This document shows, piece after piece, positions 14,453 through 22,094 of a stretch of DNA of 22,873 nucleotides (the stretch's first letter is position 1; the number at the start of each line of letters is the position of its first letter). The position numbers and the translations under genes are program-made. The stretch spans positions 1 through 22,873 of the forward strand of contig NZ_JAOZOZ010000013.1 of the NCBI RefSeq assembly GCF_029933015.1. Direction: 5' to 3'. The notes below the pieces were generated by a model, which was not told the origin of the DNA, did not search any database, and worked only from the letters and a program-made list of their open reading frames with translations. This stretch comes from Hydrogenimonas sp. GTDB lineage: Bacteria > Campylobacterota > Campylobacteria > Campylobacterales > Hydrogenimonadaceae.

Positions 14453-15286
14453 CTATTGAGGCTTTAATCCCGCATCGAGAATCGATTGTCTCGCTTTGCC
14501 TTCGAGTTCGGGTTCGTTGGAGAAGAAGTAGAGATCGACCCGTCTGTTTTTGGCCCGCCCTTCCGGCGTGGCGTTGGTGGCGATCGGTTTGAATTCGGCG
14601 TTGCCGCAGGCCGAGAGACGCTTGGGGTCGACACCGTCCTTGATCAGCTCCTCCACGACGGAGACGGCCCGGGCGGAGGAGAGCTCCCAGTTGTCCCGGT
14701 AGGGGCTGGTCGGGCCGGGCTTGGTGTTGTCGGTATGGCCCTGGACATTCACCTGGATCGTGTTGGGCAGCTTGTCGATGATCATGGCGATCCGCTTGAT
14801 GAAGAGAATGGCGTCCATGTTGTCGATCTTCGCCTCGTCGGGTTTGAAGAGAAGCTCCGCGGGCAGGCGCAGCAGAAAACCCTTTTCCGACTCTTCCAGG
14901 GAAACCGGTGTGGCCCCCTGGCTCATCATGATCTCGTTCATCTCGTTTTTGAGAGAGATCATCTGCATCCACATCTTGTTGATCTGCTCCGCCATCCGCG
15001 ACTGCGTCTGCTGGGCCGTCTCGATCTCGGTGGGTGTCGTCGCGGCCGCGCCGCCGCCCGTGCCGCTCTCCATCCGCCGCTCTTCCAGCTCCGAACGCTC
15101 TCCCCCCTCGAGTACGCTCAGGGCCCCGGCGAGCGAGCCCACCGCCTCTTCGAGCTTTTTGGCGTCCATCGTCGACATCGAAAGAAGAAGGACGAAGAAA
15201 CAGAGCAGCAGACTCATCAGGTCGCCGAACGCCGCCAGCCATCCCGGCAGACATTTGGGACATTCGGGACACTTCTGTTTGGCCAT
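14453..15286 (-). CDS. motB: Flagellar stator protein MotB/PomB
   Basis: This is the peptidoglycan-anchored stator subunit (277 aa). A short cytoplasmic N-terminus with CPECPKC (C6, C9, C12) precedes one membrane helix with the ion-binding aspartate D22 in FGDLMSLLLCFFVLLLS. A plug/linker region follows, then a C-terminal OmpA-like domain with the peptidoglycan motif GHTD (183-186). The membrane segment is much closer to Vibrio PomB (FADLMSLLMCFFVLLLS, recalled from memory) than to E. coli or Helicobacter MotB, suggesting sodium rather than proton coupling. AGGA lies eight bases before the ATG. It starts 10 nt after the motA stop. Confidence 0.95.
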   Translation of the reverse strand: MAKQKCPECPKCLPGWLAAFGDLMSLLLCFFVLLLSMSTMDAKKLEEAVGSLAGALSVLEGGERSELEERRMESGTGGGAAATTPTEIETAQQTQSRMAEQINKMWMQMISLKNEMNEIMMSQGATPVSLEESEKGFLLRLPAELLFKPDEAKIDNMDAILFIKRIAMIIDKLPNTIQVNVQGHTDNTKPGPTSPYRDNWELSSARAVSVVEELIKDGVDPKRLSACGNAEFKPIATNATPEGRAKNRRVDLYFFSNEPELEGKARQSILDAGLKPQ

Positions 15287-15296
15287 CCGTTATATC

Positions 15297-16061
15297 CTAC
15301 TCAAACTGGCTGACCCGTTCGTTGGGAGGCAGGAACGAAAGAAGTTTCGCTTCGAGGGTACGGGGGTTGTCGCCCGCCTGGATCGACATGATCCCCTCCA
15401 GGATGATCGTCTTGACCAGGTTTTCGTCGGCGTCACGGATATTGAGAATGTTGGCGATCGGCGTGCCGAAGATGTTGCCGATCATCGCGCCGTACATCGT
15501 CGTAAGCAGCGCCACCGCCATCGAGGGACCGATGGCACTGGGATCGGACATGTTCAGAAGCATCGCGACCAGACCGATCAGGGTACCGATCATACCCATC
15601 GCGCCGGCCAGTCCCGCCCACTGGTCGAAAATGGCGGCGTTGGCCTTGTGCCGTTCGCTGGTCTGCTCCATCTCGATCTCCAGCAGTTCGCGGATCGTAT
15701 CGGGTTCGTTCCCGTCCACCGCCATCGAAAGACCCTTTTTCAGAAACTCGTTCTCTTCGTTGTTGGCCGCCGCCTCCAGCGACAGTATGCCGTCTCGACG
15801 CGCCTGGGTGGAGTAGTCGACCAGTTTCTTGATCAGTTCCGGTACGTTCTCCTGGGGCGGCTTGATGGCGATCATGAAGATTTTGACGAAATTCTTCATC
15901 TGCTCCATTTTGAAGGCCACCAGCAGCGCGCCGATGGAGCCCCCGATGACGATCAGAACCGACGGGATGTCGATATAGGCGCCGATTCCGACACCCATGG
16001 CCATCGCCCCGAAGAGCAGACCCAGAATCAATACCAAACCGATGACACTACCTAAGTCCAT
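15297..16061 (-). CDS. motA: Flagellar stator protein MotA/PomA
   Basis: This is the four-helix stator channel subunit. At 254 residues from the chosen start it is the short PomA length (about 253) rather than E. coli MotA (295). Hydrophobic segments lie at about 5-25, 28-48, 145-170 and 178-200. Hallmarks are AGAMGMIGTLIGLVAML and AIGPSMAVALLTTMYGA. I place the start at ATG 16061 (MDLGSVIGLV), because AGGAG (16071-16067) is ideally spaced from it; the in-frame GTG at 16067 overlaps that ribosome-binding site. It is the first gene of motA-motB-fliP-trmA. A sigma-28-like -10 and a large hairpin lie upstream. Confidence 0.95.
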   Translation of the reverse strand: MDLGSVIGLVLILGLLFGAMAMGVGIGAYIDIPSVLIVIGGSIGALLVAFKMEQMKNFVKIFMIAIKPPQENVPELIKKLVDYSTQARRDGILSLEAAANNEENEFLKKGLSMAVDGNEPDTIRELLEIEMEQTSERHKANAAIFDQWAGLAGAMGMIGTLIGLVAMLLNMSDPSAIGPSMAVALLTTMYGAMIGNIFGTPIANILNIRDADENLVKTIILEGIMSIQAGDNPRTLEAKLLSFLPPNERVSQFE

Positions 16062-16096
16062 CGACACTCCTGATTTTTATGAAAAATTACATTTGC

Positions 16097-16135
16097 GACG
16101 AAACGTTCTCCGTGCGTCGCACGTTCCGTTTCGTC
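16097..16135. repeat. Large two-part inverted repeat in the motA leader
   Basis: GACGAAACG (16097-16105) pairs with CGTTTCGTC (16127-16135), nine perfect pairs. An inner hairpin CGTGC (16111-16115), loop GTC, GCACG (16119-16123) is separated by short internal loops of five and three bases. The element lies between the candidate motA promoter and the motA start. There is no strong U-run directly after it on either strand, so it looks more like a structured leader or operator than a terminator. Confidence 0.7.
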
Positions 16136-16148
16136 CAGTATCAGCTAT

Positions 16149-16154
16149 AAATCG
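16149..16154 (-). promoter_or_regulatory. Candidate sigma-28 (FliA) -10 element for motA
   Basis: The minus strand reads GCCGATTT with CGATTT at 16154-16149, resembling the GCCGATAA flagellar sigma-28 -10 box and the CGATWT form I recall for Campylobacter. I do not see a convincing -35. It would place the start of transcription near 16142, just ahead of the large hairpin. Confidence 0.35.
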
Positions 16155-16239
16155 GCAATTTGGAAAGAATGGTAAACAGATGGGAGGTCCAATCTCGAAA
16201 AGGCCGTCAAAATTTGGTACATTTTAATCTTAATTGCGT

Positions 16240-16255
16240 TAAAATCACCTAAAAT
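16240..16255 (+). promoter_or_regulatory. Candidate promoter elements for the glmU operon
   Basis: An AT-rich stretch contains two TAAAAT boxes on the plus strand (16240-16245 and 16250-16255) within 45 bases of the glmU start; neither has a clear -35. AAGAGG seven bases before the ATG is the ribosome-binding site. This is the only sizeable gap before the seven-gene operon, so a promoter must lie near here. Confidence 0.35.
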
Positions 16256-16280
16256 TCCACATTCCGCAAGAGGTCCATAC

Positions 16281-17579
16281 ATGTCTCTATCTGTCATTAT
16301 ACTGGCGGCCGGTCAGGGTACGCGCATGAAATCCGATCTGCCGAAAGTTCTCCATCCCATCAGCGGGCTGCCGATGCTCCACTACGCCATCAAAGCGGCC
16401 AAAGCGCTCAGCGACGACATCACCGTCGTCCTCTTCCATCAGGCCGACCGTGTCCGTGAAAACATCGAATCGGCCTTCGAAGGCATCCGTTTCAGGATCC
16501 AGGATCACGCCAACTACCCGGGCACCGGCGGAGCCGTCATGAACGTCGAAACCCGCCACGACCGCATCCTGGTCCTCAACGGCGACATGCCCCTGGTGAC
16601 GGCCGAATCGCTCCGACCGCTGGTCGAGAGCGACGCCGACATCGTCATGAGCGTCTTCGATCTGCAAAACCCCTCCGGCTACGGCCGCGTCGTCGTCGAA
16701 AACGGCGAGGTCCAGGCGATCGTCGAGGAGAAAGACTGCACCGAGGAGCAAAAGCGCATCAAAACGGTCAACGCCGGTGTCTACGTCTTCAAAAAAGAGA
16801 TCATGGACCGCTACCTCCCCCTCCTCTCCAACGACAACGCCCAGGCCGAATACTACCTGACCGACCTGGTCAAGATGGCCCGTGACGAGGGACGTCACAT
16901 CAAGCCGGTCTGGGTCGAGGAGGAGGCCTTCAAAGGGGTCAACTCCCGCTACGACCTGGCCCACGCCGAAGAGATCATGCAGGAGCGCATCAGAGAGAAG
17001 TGGATGCGCGCCGGTGTGACGATGCACCTGCCCCGGACCATCTACATCGATTCCCGCGCCGTGTTCCACGGCGACTGCACTCTCGAAAACGGCGTCACGA
17101 TCCACGGCGAGACGATCGTCGCCGACAGCCACATCAAATCCCACACCGTGATCGAGGATGCCGACATCCGAAACTCCAGCTGCGGCCCGATGGCCCGCGT
17201 CCGCCCCGGCAGTATCCTCGAAGATACCCACATCGGCAACTTCGTGGAGGTGAAAAAATCGCACCTCAAAGGGGTCAAGGCCGGGCATCTGAGCTATCTG
17301 GGAGACGCGGAGATCGGTGAGGGGACCAACATCGGCGCCGGTACCATCACCTGCAACTACGACGGTGTCAAAAAATACAAAACGAAAATCGGCAAAAACG
17401 TCTTCGTCGGCAGCGACACCCAGTTCGTCGCCCCCGTGACCGTGGAGGACAATGTCATGATCGCCGCCGGTACCACCGTCACCGAGGATGTGAAAGAGGG
17501 GGCGCTTGCCATCTCCCGCACACCCCAGAAGATCGTCGAAAACTTCTTCCACCGCTTCTTCAAGACGGGGAAACGGTAG
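16281..17579 (+). CDS. glmU: Bifunctional UDP-N-acetylglucosamine pyrophosphorylase / glucosamine-1-phosphate acetyltransferase
   Basis: GlmU acetylates glucosamine-1-phosphate and couples the product to UTP, making UDP-GlcNAc for peptidoglycan and lipid A (the route that LpxD also serves). The protein is 432 residues, close to the length I recall for Campylobacter homologues. The N-terminal nucleotidyltransferase has LAAGQGTRMKSDLPKVLHP (8-26) and LNGDMPLV. From about residue 240 a left-handed beta-helix follows, with RPGS, GNFVEVKKSHLKG, GAGTITCNYDG and KTKIGKNVFVGSD, all acetyltransferase-site motifs. It heads the plus-strand operon; four bases separate its stop from coaBC. Confidence 0.97.
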   Translation: MSLSVIILAAGQGTRMKSDLPKVLHPISGLPMLHYAIKAAKALSDDITVVLFHQADRVRENIESAFEGIRFRIQDHANYPGTGGAVMNVETRHDRILVLNGDMPLVTAESLRPLVESDADIVMSVFDLQNPSGYGRVVVENGEVQAIVEEKDCTEEQKRIKTVNAGVYVFKKEIMDRYLPLLSNDNAQAEYYLTDLVKMARDEGRHIKPVWVEEEAFKGVNSRYDLAHAEEIMQERIREKWMRAGVTMHLPRTIYIDSRAVFHGDCTLENGVTIHGETIVADSHIKSHTVIEDADIRNSSCGPMARVRPGSILEDTHIGNFVEVKKSHLKGVKAGHLSYLGDAEIGEGTNIGAGTITCNYDGVKKYKTKIGKNVFVGSDTQFVAPVTVEDNVMIAAGTTVTEDVKEGALAISRTPQKIVENFFHRFFKTGKR

Positions 17580-17583
17580 GCGC

Positions 17584-18849
17584 ATGGTCGACCAGATCAG
17601 ACTCGACGGCAAGAAGATCCTCGTCGGCGTCACGGGAAGCATCGCGGCCTACAAGGCGTGCGAACTGGTACGCCTCTACTTCAAGGCCGGCGCCGACGTC
17701 CGCGTCGTCATGACCGAAGCGGCCGCCCGGTTCGTCTCTCCCCTCACCTTCGAGGCGCTCAGCGCCAACCCCGTCGTGACGGAAGGGAACGAGTCGTGGC
17801 ACGACGACGGCAACCACATCGGCCTGGGAGAGTGGGCCGACCTCTTCGTCGTCGCCCCCGCCACCGCCAACACGATCAACAAGATGGCCTCGGGCATCGC
17901 CGACAACCTTCTGCTTCAGACCGCCCTCGCCTTTCCAAAAACGATGCTGCTGGCCCCCGCCGCCAACACCCGGATGATCGAAAATCCCACGACGGTGGCC
18001 AACATGAAACGCCTGGCCCTCCACCGCATCGAGACCGTCGAGCCCCAGACGAAGCTGCTGGCGTGCAACACGGTGGGCAAAGGGGCGATGGCCGAACCGG
18101 AGACGATCTTCGCGGCGTCGCTGAAACATCTTTTCGAAAAAGAGTATTGGAAAAACCGCCGGGTCGTCGTCACCGGAGGCGGCACGATCGAAAAGATCGA
18201 CGACGTCCGCTACATCTCCAACTTCTCCAGCGGCAAGATGGCCGAAGCGCTGGTGACGGCCCTCTACGCCAGAGGCGCCGACGTCTGCTATATCACGACA
18301 AGAGAGCCCCGGAGCATCCCTCCGGTCCACGTCATCCGGGTCGAAAGCGCGAGAGAGATGATGGAGTACACCGAAGACGCCCTGCGCGTGGCGAAAAAAG
18401 GGGTTTTGACCAAACCCTCCTTCCACTCCGCTTCGGAGCGGCCGGAGCTGATCCGGAAGACCCCCTGGCTCTTCATGGTCGCCGCCGTCAGCGACTACCG
18501 TCCCGCCTACGAGCAGCGCGGCAAGCTGAAAAAGGAGACACTGGGAGAGCGCTGGCAGCTGGAACTGGTCAAAAATCCCGACATCGTCGCCTCCATCGAC
18601 AAGAGCGGCATCAAAACCGTCGCCTTCAAGGCGGAGACCGATCCTCTCAAAGGGCTCGAACACGCCGAGCGGGCGCTGCGTGAAAAGGGTGTCGACGCCG
18701 TCGCTCTGAACATACTGACCGGCAGCGAAAGTTTCGGCAGCGACACCAACGCCGTCACCCTCGTCACCGAAAACGGCCGTATCGAAATCCCCCAGGCCAA
18801 CAAGATCGACATCGCCTTCTCGATGCTGGAGAGCCTCGAAGATCTATGA
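17584..18849 (+). CDS. coaBC: Bifunctional phosphopantothenoylcysteine decarboxylase / phosphopantothenate-cysteine ligase
   Basis: CoaBC (Dfp) carries out two consecutive steps of coenzyme A synthesis. The N-terminal FMN-dependent decarboxylase spans about residues 9-185. It has VGVTGSIAAYKA, the active-site histidine H78 in NHIGLGEWADLFVVAPATAN, N128 in PAANTRM, and the reactive cysteine C161 in LLACNTVGKGAM. The usual P-x-M-N motif has Ala instead of Met here. The C-terminal ligase starts at RVVVTGGGTIEKIDDVRYISN and includes AAVSDYRPA, VAFKAETD and FGSDTNAVTLV. The length is 421 aa from ATG 17584; a longer in-frame start lies inside glmU. It overlaps the next gene by four bases (ATGA). 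Confidence 0.96.
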   Translation: MVDQIRLDGKKILVGVTGSIAAYKACELVRLYFKAGADVRVVMTEAAARFVSPLTFEALSANPVVTEGNESWHDDGNHIGLGEWADLFVVAPATANTINKMASGIADNLLLQTALAFPKTMLLAPAANTRMIENPTTVANMKRLALHRIETVEPQTKLLACNTVGKGAMAEPETIFAASLKHLFEKEYWKNRRVVVTGGGTIEKIDDVRYISNFSSGKMAEALVTALYARGADVCYITTREPRSIPPVHVIRVESAREMMEYTEDALRVAKKGVLTKPSFHSASERPELIRKTPWLFMVAAVSDYRPAYEQRGKLKKETLGERWQLELVKNPDIVASIDKSGIKTVAFKAETDPLKGLEHAERALREKGVDAVALNILTGSESFGSDTNAVTLVTENGRIEIPQANKIDIAFSMLESLEDL

Positions 18850-19604
18850 TCTACGGCCTCACACCCGTCAAGGCGGCCCAGGCTCTTCTGGGCAGACTGG
18901 CCGCCATCGAAGTGAACGCCCTGCTTCAGCTGGGCATCGAAGTCCTCGAAAAACAGGATCATCAGCGCTTTCTGATCCGCATGGGGCAGCACACCTTCAC
19001 GACCAAAAGCGACACCCCTCTCGTACCGGGCAGGGAGTACTGGGTCGAGATGGCACAGACAAGGGAGGGGATCGTCCATCTCAGACGCATCCATCCCAAA
19101 CCTCTGCTGCTTCAGAAAACTCTTCCCGAGGGGTTCGATCTGCGTTTTCTTAAAGAAATAGCGAAAACGTCCGATCCTACGAACAGACTCAGGGAGCGTC
19201 TGCTGCAGGCGATGGCGACGACGGAGAGCAAAACCCATTTCCAGAATCTGACGCAGCTTCTTCTCTCCCTCCATCAGGGCGTCGTCACCCTGCCGATCGA
19301 AGAGCGCGGCAGAAAGATGCTTCTGCAGATGCGAAAGAGGAAGAGGAACGAAGTTTTAAACGAAAAAAGTGTAGAATTTTATGCAGCTATGAACAACCTC
19401 GGCCCGGTAGAGGGCACGCTCTACCTCTCGGGCGGCCGCCGCACACTGGTGCTGGAGCTCTTCTATCCCAAAAGCGTGTCGCTGCTGGAACGGGAGAAGG
19501 GGAATCTCGAAGGATTCGACCGCGTAGAGATCCGCCACAGAACCGAGGCCGTTCATCCCTTCTGGGACGGTGAAAGACCCGGACTGCTCGATATCAAAGG
19601 TTAA
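18846..19604 (+). CDS. Hypothetical protein with FliK-like layout
   Basis: A 252-residue soluble protein without signal peptide or membrane segment. Residues about 20-85 look like a small beta-barrel (FLIRMGQHTFTTKSDTPLVPG, then EYWVEMAQ...), a pattern seen in the N-terminal part of some FliK-like proteins. A helical, Lys/Arg/Leu-rich middle spans about 95-170. The C-terminal 70 residues (LGPVEGTLYLSGGRRTLVLELF, then a helix and DRVEIRH) resemble the hook-length-control (Flg_hook) fold, but the resemblance is structural and by eye only. Its position between coaBC and uppS equals that of C. jejuni Cj0823, as I recall. Start and stop are firm: an ATGA overlap with coaBC, and uppS eight bases on. 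The function is unproven. Confidence 0.75.
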   Translation: MIYGLTPVKAAQALLGRLAAIEVNALLQLGIEVLEKQDHQRFLIRMGQHTFTTKSDTPLVPGREYWVEMAQTREGIVHLRRIHPKPLLLQKTLPEGFDLRFLKEIAKTSDPTNRLRERLLQAMATTESKTHFQNLTQLLLSLHQGVVTLPIEERGRKMLLQMRKRKRNEVLNEKSVEFYAAMNNLGPVEGTLYLSGGRRTLVLELFYPKSVSLLEREKGNLEGFDRVEIRHRTEAVHPFWDGERPGLLDIKG

Positions 19605-19612
19605 TCTGTTTT

Positions 19613-20296
19613 ATGAGCAATATCGCACGACATATCGCCATTATCATGGACGGCAACGGACGCTGGGCCACCGAAAGAGGACTCAGGCGCGTCAAGGGAC
19701 ACGAACGGGGCGCCGAAGTGGTTCGGACACTGACCACCCACGCCTCCAACCATCCGGAGATCGAAGTCCTGACCCTCTACGCCTTCAGCACCGAAAACTG
19801 GAAACGGCCGAAGATGGAGGTCGATTTCCTGATGCGGCTTTTGAACAACTACCTGAAAAACGAAACCGAAACCTACATCCGCAACGAAGTGCGTTTCGAA
19901 ACGATCGGCGACATAAGCCGCTTCTCCCCCGCCCTGCAGGAGCAGATCGCCAGACTCAAGGAGACGACGAAACACTTCTCGAAACTGACCCAGGTCCTAG
20001 CCCTCAACTACGGATCGCAGGACGAGATCGCCAGGGCGGCGAAATCCCTCTGCGAGGGCGGTGAAGAGATCACGATCGAAAGCCTAGAAAAGAGCATCGA
20101 AAGCTCCAGATTCGGCCCGGTCGATCTGCTGATCCGCACGGGAGGCGAACAGCGCCTCTCCAACTTCCTGCTCTGGCAGTCGGCCTATGCGGAACTCTTC
20201 TTCACGCCGACGCTCTGGCCCGACTTCACGCCCGAGGAGCTCGAGAGTATCATCGACGACTTCAAAAAACGCCAGCGGCGCTTCGGGGGGATATGA
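19613..20296 (+). CDS. uppS: Undecaprenyl diphosphate synthase
   Basis: This cis-prenyltransferase extends farnesyl diphosphate with isopentenyl diphosphate to undecaprenyl diphosphate, the lipid carrier for peptidoglycan and O-antigen. The protein is 227 residues, typical of the phylum. The active site has the diphosphate/Mg2+ aspartate D13 in MDGNGRWA. Further signatures are YAFSTENWKRP, the IRTGGEQRLSNFLLWQSAYAEL segment and FTPTLWPDF. AAAGG lies just before the preceding stop, a dozen bases before the ATG. Its stop overlaps the prepilin peptidase start as ATATGATG. Confidence 0.97.
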   Translation: MSNIARHIAIIMDGNGRWATERGLRRVKGHERGAEVVRTLTTHASNHPEIEVLTLYAFSTENWKRPKMEVDFLMRLLNNYLKNETETYIRNEVRFETIGDISRFSPALQEQIARLKETTKHFSKLTQVLALNYGSQDEIARAAKSLCEGGEEITIESLEKSIESSRFGPVDLLIRTGGEQRLSNFLLWQSAYAELFFTPTLWPDFTPEELESIIDDFKKRQRRFGGI

Positions 20297-21081
20297 TGGC
20301 GCTGCTTTTCGCCCTTTTCATCGGACTGGCCATCGGATCGTTCCTGAACGTCCTGATCGTGAGAATCCCCAAAGGCGAAAACGTCGCCTTTCCGCCATCC
20401 CACTGTCCCGTCTGCGACAACGCTCTGAAGTGGTGGCACAACATCCCTCTCGTTTCGTGGATTCTGCTAAGAGGCAGATGCGCCTACTGCCAGAGCCCCA
20501 TCAGCCGCCTCTACCCCACGGTCGAGCTGCTGACGGGGCTGCTCTTTCTGGTACTGGCGATGAAACTGGGTCTGACGGCCGAATGGTTCGTGACCTCCCT
20601 GATCTTCTCCCTTCTGCTGGCCCTTTCGGTCATCGATTTCGAGTACTACGCCGTGCCCGATTCTCTCAATTTCACGGCGCTGGGGCTCGCCCTTTTGATG
20701 CCGCTATTCATCTTCGGATGGGACTGGGCCGTGGACGGTCTCAAAGATTTTTCCTGGTATCAGCAGATGCTGATAGAGCGCTTCAAAGACGCCGCCATCA
20801 TGGCTGCCTCCTTTTTCGCCCTGGGGCTTTTCGTCAAATTCCTGATCAAAAAGGACGCCCTGGGCGAAGCCGATATCGTCATCGCCGGCACGATGGGGGC
20901 GATGCTCGGCTTTCCGCTGGTGCTGGTGGCCATCTACGTTTCGGCACTGCTGGCCATCGTCCCGGCACTTTTCGCACGGGGCCACATGGTCCCTTTCGTT
21001 CCCTTCCTGGCACTGGGCACATGGATCACCTACATCTTTTCGGATACTTTCATGCAGTGGTGGAACATGCTCTATGCGTAA
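20293..21081 (+). CDS. pilD: Prepilin peptidase (A24 family, PilD-like)
   Basis: This inner-membrane aspartic protease cleaves type IV pilin or pseudopilin leaders; many members also N-methylate the new N-terminus. At 262 residues it has both parts. The cytoplasmic zinc-binding loop has two CxxC pairs (C38/C41 and C63/C66), linked to the methylase function. The catalytic aspartates are D115 (VIDFEYYAVPD) and D194 in LGEADIVI, the G-E-A-D variant of the usual GxGD. About seven hydrophobic segments are visible. Two adjacent start codons exist (20293 and 20296); the first overlaps the uppS stop. No pilin or secretion gene is nearby, so substrates are encoded elsewhere. Confidence 0.93.
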   Translation: MMALLFALFIGLAIGSFLNVLIVRIPKGENVAFPPSHCPVCDNALKWWHNIPLVSWILLRGRCAYCQSPISRLYPTVELLTGLLFLVLAMKLGLTAEWFVTSLIFSLLLALSVIDFEYYAVPDSLNFTALGLALLMPLFIFGWDWAVDGLKDFSWYQQMLIERFKDAAIMAASFFALGLFVKFLIKKDALGEADIVIAGTMGAMLGFPLVLVAIYVSALLAIVPALFARGHMVPFVPFLALGTWITYIFSDTFMQWWNMLYA

Positions 21082-22093
21082 CATTTCGGGCTACCTGATC
21101 AGAAGTTTCAGCGGACTCTTCTTTTCGATCTTTCTGCCGATCATCGCCATCGGCTCGCTGATCCTCTTCGTCCGTATCGCGAAAATCACGGAAGTGACGC
21201 AGATGAGTTTTTCGGAGATGCTGCTGATGTACAGCTACTTTCTGCCGACCATCCTCTTCTACACCCTTCCCATCACCTTCTTCGCGGCCCTGACCCTGAC
21301 GATGGTCAAACTCTCCAACGATTTCGAAAACATCGTCCTCTTCTCCTTCGGCGTCTCGCCCCACCGGCTGCTGAGATTTTTCGGTCCCGTCACCTTCGCG
21401 ACGGTAGCGCTTCTGCTGCTGCTCTCCCTGGCGCTCATACCGATCACCAAGCAGCTGACCAAATCCTTCATCAGCTACAAAAGCGTCCACGCCGTCCTCA
21501 ATGTCGAACCGAGCCAATTCGGCCAGAAGTTCGGCGACTGGCTCGTCTTTCTCGAATCGAAGGACGAAAAGGGGAATCTGCACGACATCGTCCTCTACAA
21601 CGCCGCCGATCCGAAGGAGGAGCAGGTACTCATCGCCAAAAAAGGTGGATTCGTCAACGAAAAGGGGATCGTCGGACTGAAACTCGAAAACGGTGAAGCC
21701 TACCGCATCCGCCATGACGTCATCGAACAGATCAACTTCAAAGTGATGAAGATCTACGACACGTCGACCCACAAAGCCTTCACCTACCACAACCTGGCCG
21801 AATACTGGCTCGCGGCCTTCACCGACAGAAAACGGCTCAAAGATTTCATCATTTTCATCGCCGTCAGCCTCTTTCCGCTGATCACCCTGTTCTACGCCCT
21901 TGTTTACGGCATCATCCATCCCAGATACGATAAAAACTTCTCCTATGTGGCCATCTTCGCCGTTACCACCCTCTACTACGGCGTCATTTCGAGCATCGCC
22001 AAAACCTCGCCGGTCGGCTCGGTCCTCTTTCTGGCGCTCTTTCTGACGGCGGGGGCGGCACTCTTTTACCGGAAAGTCCAGAAAAGGTTCTGA
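21074..22093 (+). CDS. lptF: LptF/LptG-family (YjgP/YjgQ) permease
   Basis: This is a membrane subunit of the LptB2FG ABC transporter that extracts LPS from the inner membrane for transport to the surface. At 339 residues it has the family layout. Two N-terminal hydrophobic segments lie around residues 10-35 and 50-80. A short coupling region (SNDFENIVLFSFGVSPHRLL) and a third segment at about 105-122 follow. A periplasmic beta-jellyroll-like domain spans about 130-250 (WLVFLESKDEKGNLHDIVLYN), and three hydrophobic segments end the protein. LptF is preferred to LptG by gene order in Campylobacter as I remember it; the pair is hard to tell apart by eye. It overlaps the prepilin peptidase gene by eight bases. 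Confidence 0.87.
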   Translation: MRNISGYLIRSFSGLFFSIFLPIIAIGSLILFVRIAKITEVTQMSFSEMLLMYSYFLPTILFYTLPITFFAALTLTMVKLSNDFENIVLFSFGVSPHRLLRFFGPVTFATVALLLLLSLALIPITKQLTKSFISYKSVHAVLNVEPSQFGQKFGDWLVFLESKDEKGNLHDIVLYNAADPKEEQVLIAKKGGFVNEKGIVGLKLENGEAYRIRHDVIEQINFKVMKIYDTSTHKAFTYHNLAEYWLAAFTDRKRLKDFIIFIAVSLFPLITLFYALVYGIIHPRYDKNFSYVAIFAVTTLYYGVISSIAKTSPVGSVLFLALFLTAGAALFYRKVQKRF

Positions 22094-22094
22094 C

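Noticed and set aside
15997..16227. Small plus-strand open frame covering the motA start and leader
   Set aside because: No ribosome-binding site, overlap with motA coding sequence and with the inverted repeat, and no recognisable protein features.
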